From contig NZ_CP011968.1 of assembly GCF_001077535.1 (NCBI RefSeq), forward strand, positions 3,162,001 to 3,226,000: a stretch of DNA of 64,000 bases, written 5' to 3'. Of the stretch, positions 63,824-64,000 are shown piece by piece; position 1 is the first letter of the stretch, and every line of letters starts with the position of its first letter. The notes beneath the pieces are model-generated. The model was not told the DNA's origin and searched no databases. It saw nothing but the letters and a program-made list of their open reading frames with translations. The translations under genes were made by a program, and so were the position numbers. Origin of the DNA: Clostridioides difficile ATCC 9689 = DSM 1296. Lineage in GTDB: Bacteria; Bacillota; Clostridia; Peptostreptococcales; Peptostreptococcaceae.

Positions 63824-64000
63824 CTAAATATCTCTATAGCTTGATATGACTAATCCATTCTTTTCTAAAAATTCTTTGACTTTTTTAGATGTAAGTATCT
63901 TGTGCTCTTTCGTTCTATCAATAGCATAAGATGTAGAATTTAAAATATAATCATCTAAAAAAGCTGGGTGAGACATAATATCCACTACATCATACTTCAT
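63824..64000 (-). CDS. ChbG/YdjC carbohydrate deacetylase, C-terminal end
   Basis: The last 58 codons are visible, ending at 63824. The VVDIMSHPAFLDDYILNSTS stretch and the terminal LEKNGLVISSYRDI match the end of the YdjC/ChbG family, which removes one acetyl group from chitobiose or its 6-phosphate. It overlaps no other gene. Its position just upstream of a lactose/chitobiose PTS IIA supports a chitooligosaccharide or related disaccharide unit. The gene runs off the window. Confidence 0.85.
   Translation of the reverse strand: MKYDVVDIMSHPAFLDDYILNSTSYAIDRTKEHKILTSKKVKEFLEKNGLVISSYRDI

Overview
The window is very AT-rich low-GC Gram-positive chromosome. Gene content and order (Dlt operon, reverse rubrerythrin-type genes, a c-di-GMP-II riboswitch in front of a repeat-rich surface adhesin, a PhnX-PhnW fusion, Fhu-type siderophore uptake) fit Clostridioides difficile, in the region I remember as roughly CD2831 to CD2880 of strain 630. 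That species and locus assignment is from memory, not from a search. I see no tRNA, rRNA, CRISPR array or intact mobile element. Most genes lie on the minus strand.

Layout. 1-1510: 5' part of a cell-wall adhesin under a c-di-GMP-II riboswitch. 1641-6218: cation efflux, a broken YbaK/ProX fragment and a calcium-type P-ATPase. 6390-11828: an M20 amidohydrolase, AbgT transporter and glyA run, then a YkvI-like transporter. 12113-14430: a soluble cupin/PocR/LytS-type kinase and its AraC-type response regulator. 14482-16070: serS with a 45-bp tandem repeat behind it. 16071-22134: a long non-coding gap, a YtcJ-like amidohydrolase, a nitrilase, a YhdH-type reductase divergent from a MarR regulator, and rubrerythrin. 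22434-24691: a YhbDEF-like cluster with two bactofilin-like proteins. 25050-28024: PhnX-PhnW fusion and a DeoR regulator. 28241-32463: dltD-dltX-dltA-dltB-dltC, where dltX is a 48-codon gene overlapping dltD. 32751-36584: oxidoreductase, membrane protein, HAD phosphatase, CorC/HlyC protein. 37032-43686: a sigma-54 module (M19 dipeptidase, two membrane proteins, D-aminoacylase, and an enhancer-binding regulator). 44096-49873: hydrolase, ferritin-like protein, TldD/TldE, FAD oxidoreductase. 50071-54680: a second sigma-54 module (PrpR-type regulator, KdgT permease, split UxaA-type lyase). 55018-57297: a c-di-GMP phosphodiesterase with degenerate GGDEF. 57392-62648: Fur-controlled siderophore ABC operon ending in a MATE gene. 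62918-64000: a small PUA/ASCH-like protein, a lactose/cellobiose PTS IIA and the end of a ChbG/YdjC deacetylase.

How the genes work together. Two independent sigma-54 modules each have a recognisable -24/-12 promoter and upstream inverted repeats. The first looks like scavenging of dipeptides or N-acyl-D-amino acids; the second like uptake and dehydration of a sugar acid or related hydroxy acid. c-di-GMP appears twice: as the ligand that would switch the adhesin on, and as the substrate of the EAL protein. The dlt promoter region carries two matching palindromes at activator-like spacing, which no listed gene explains.
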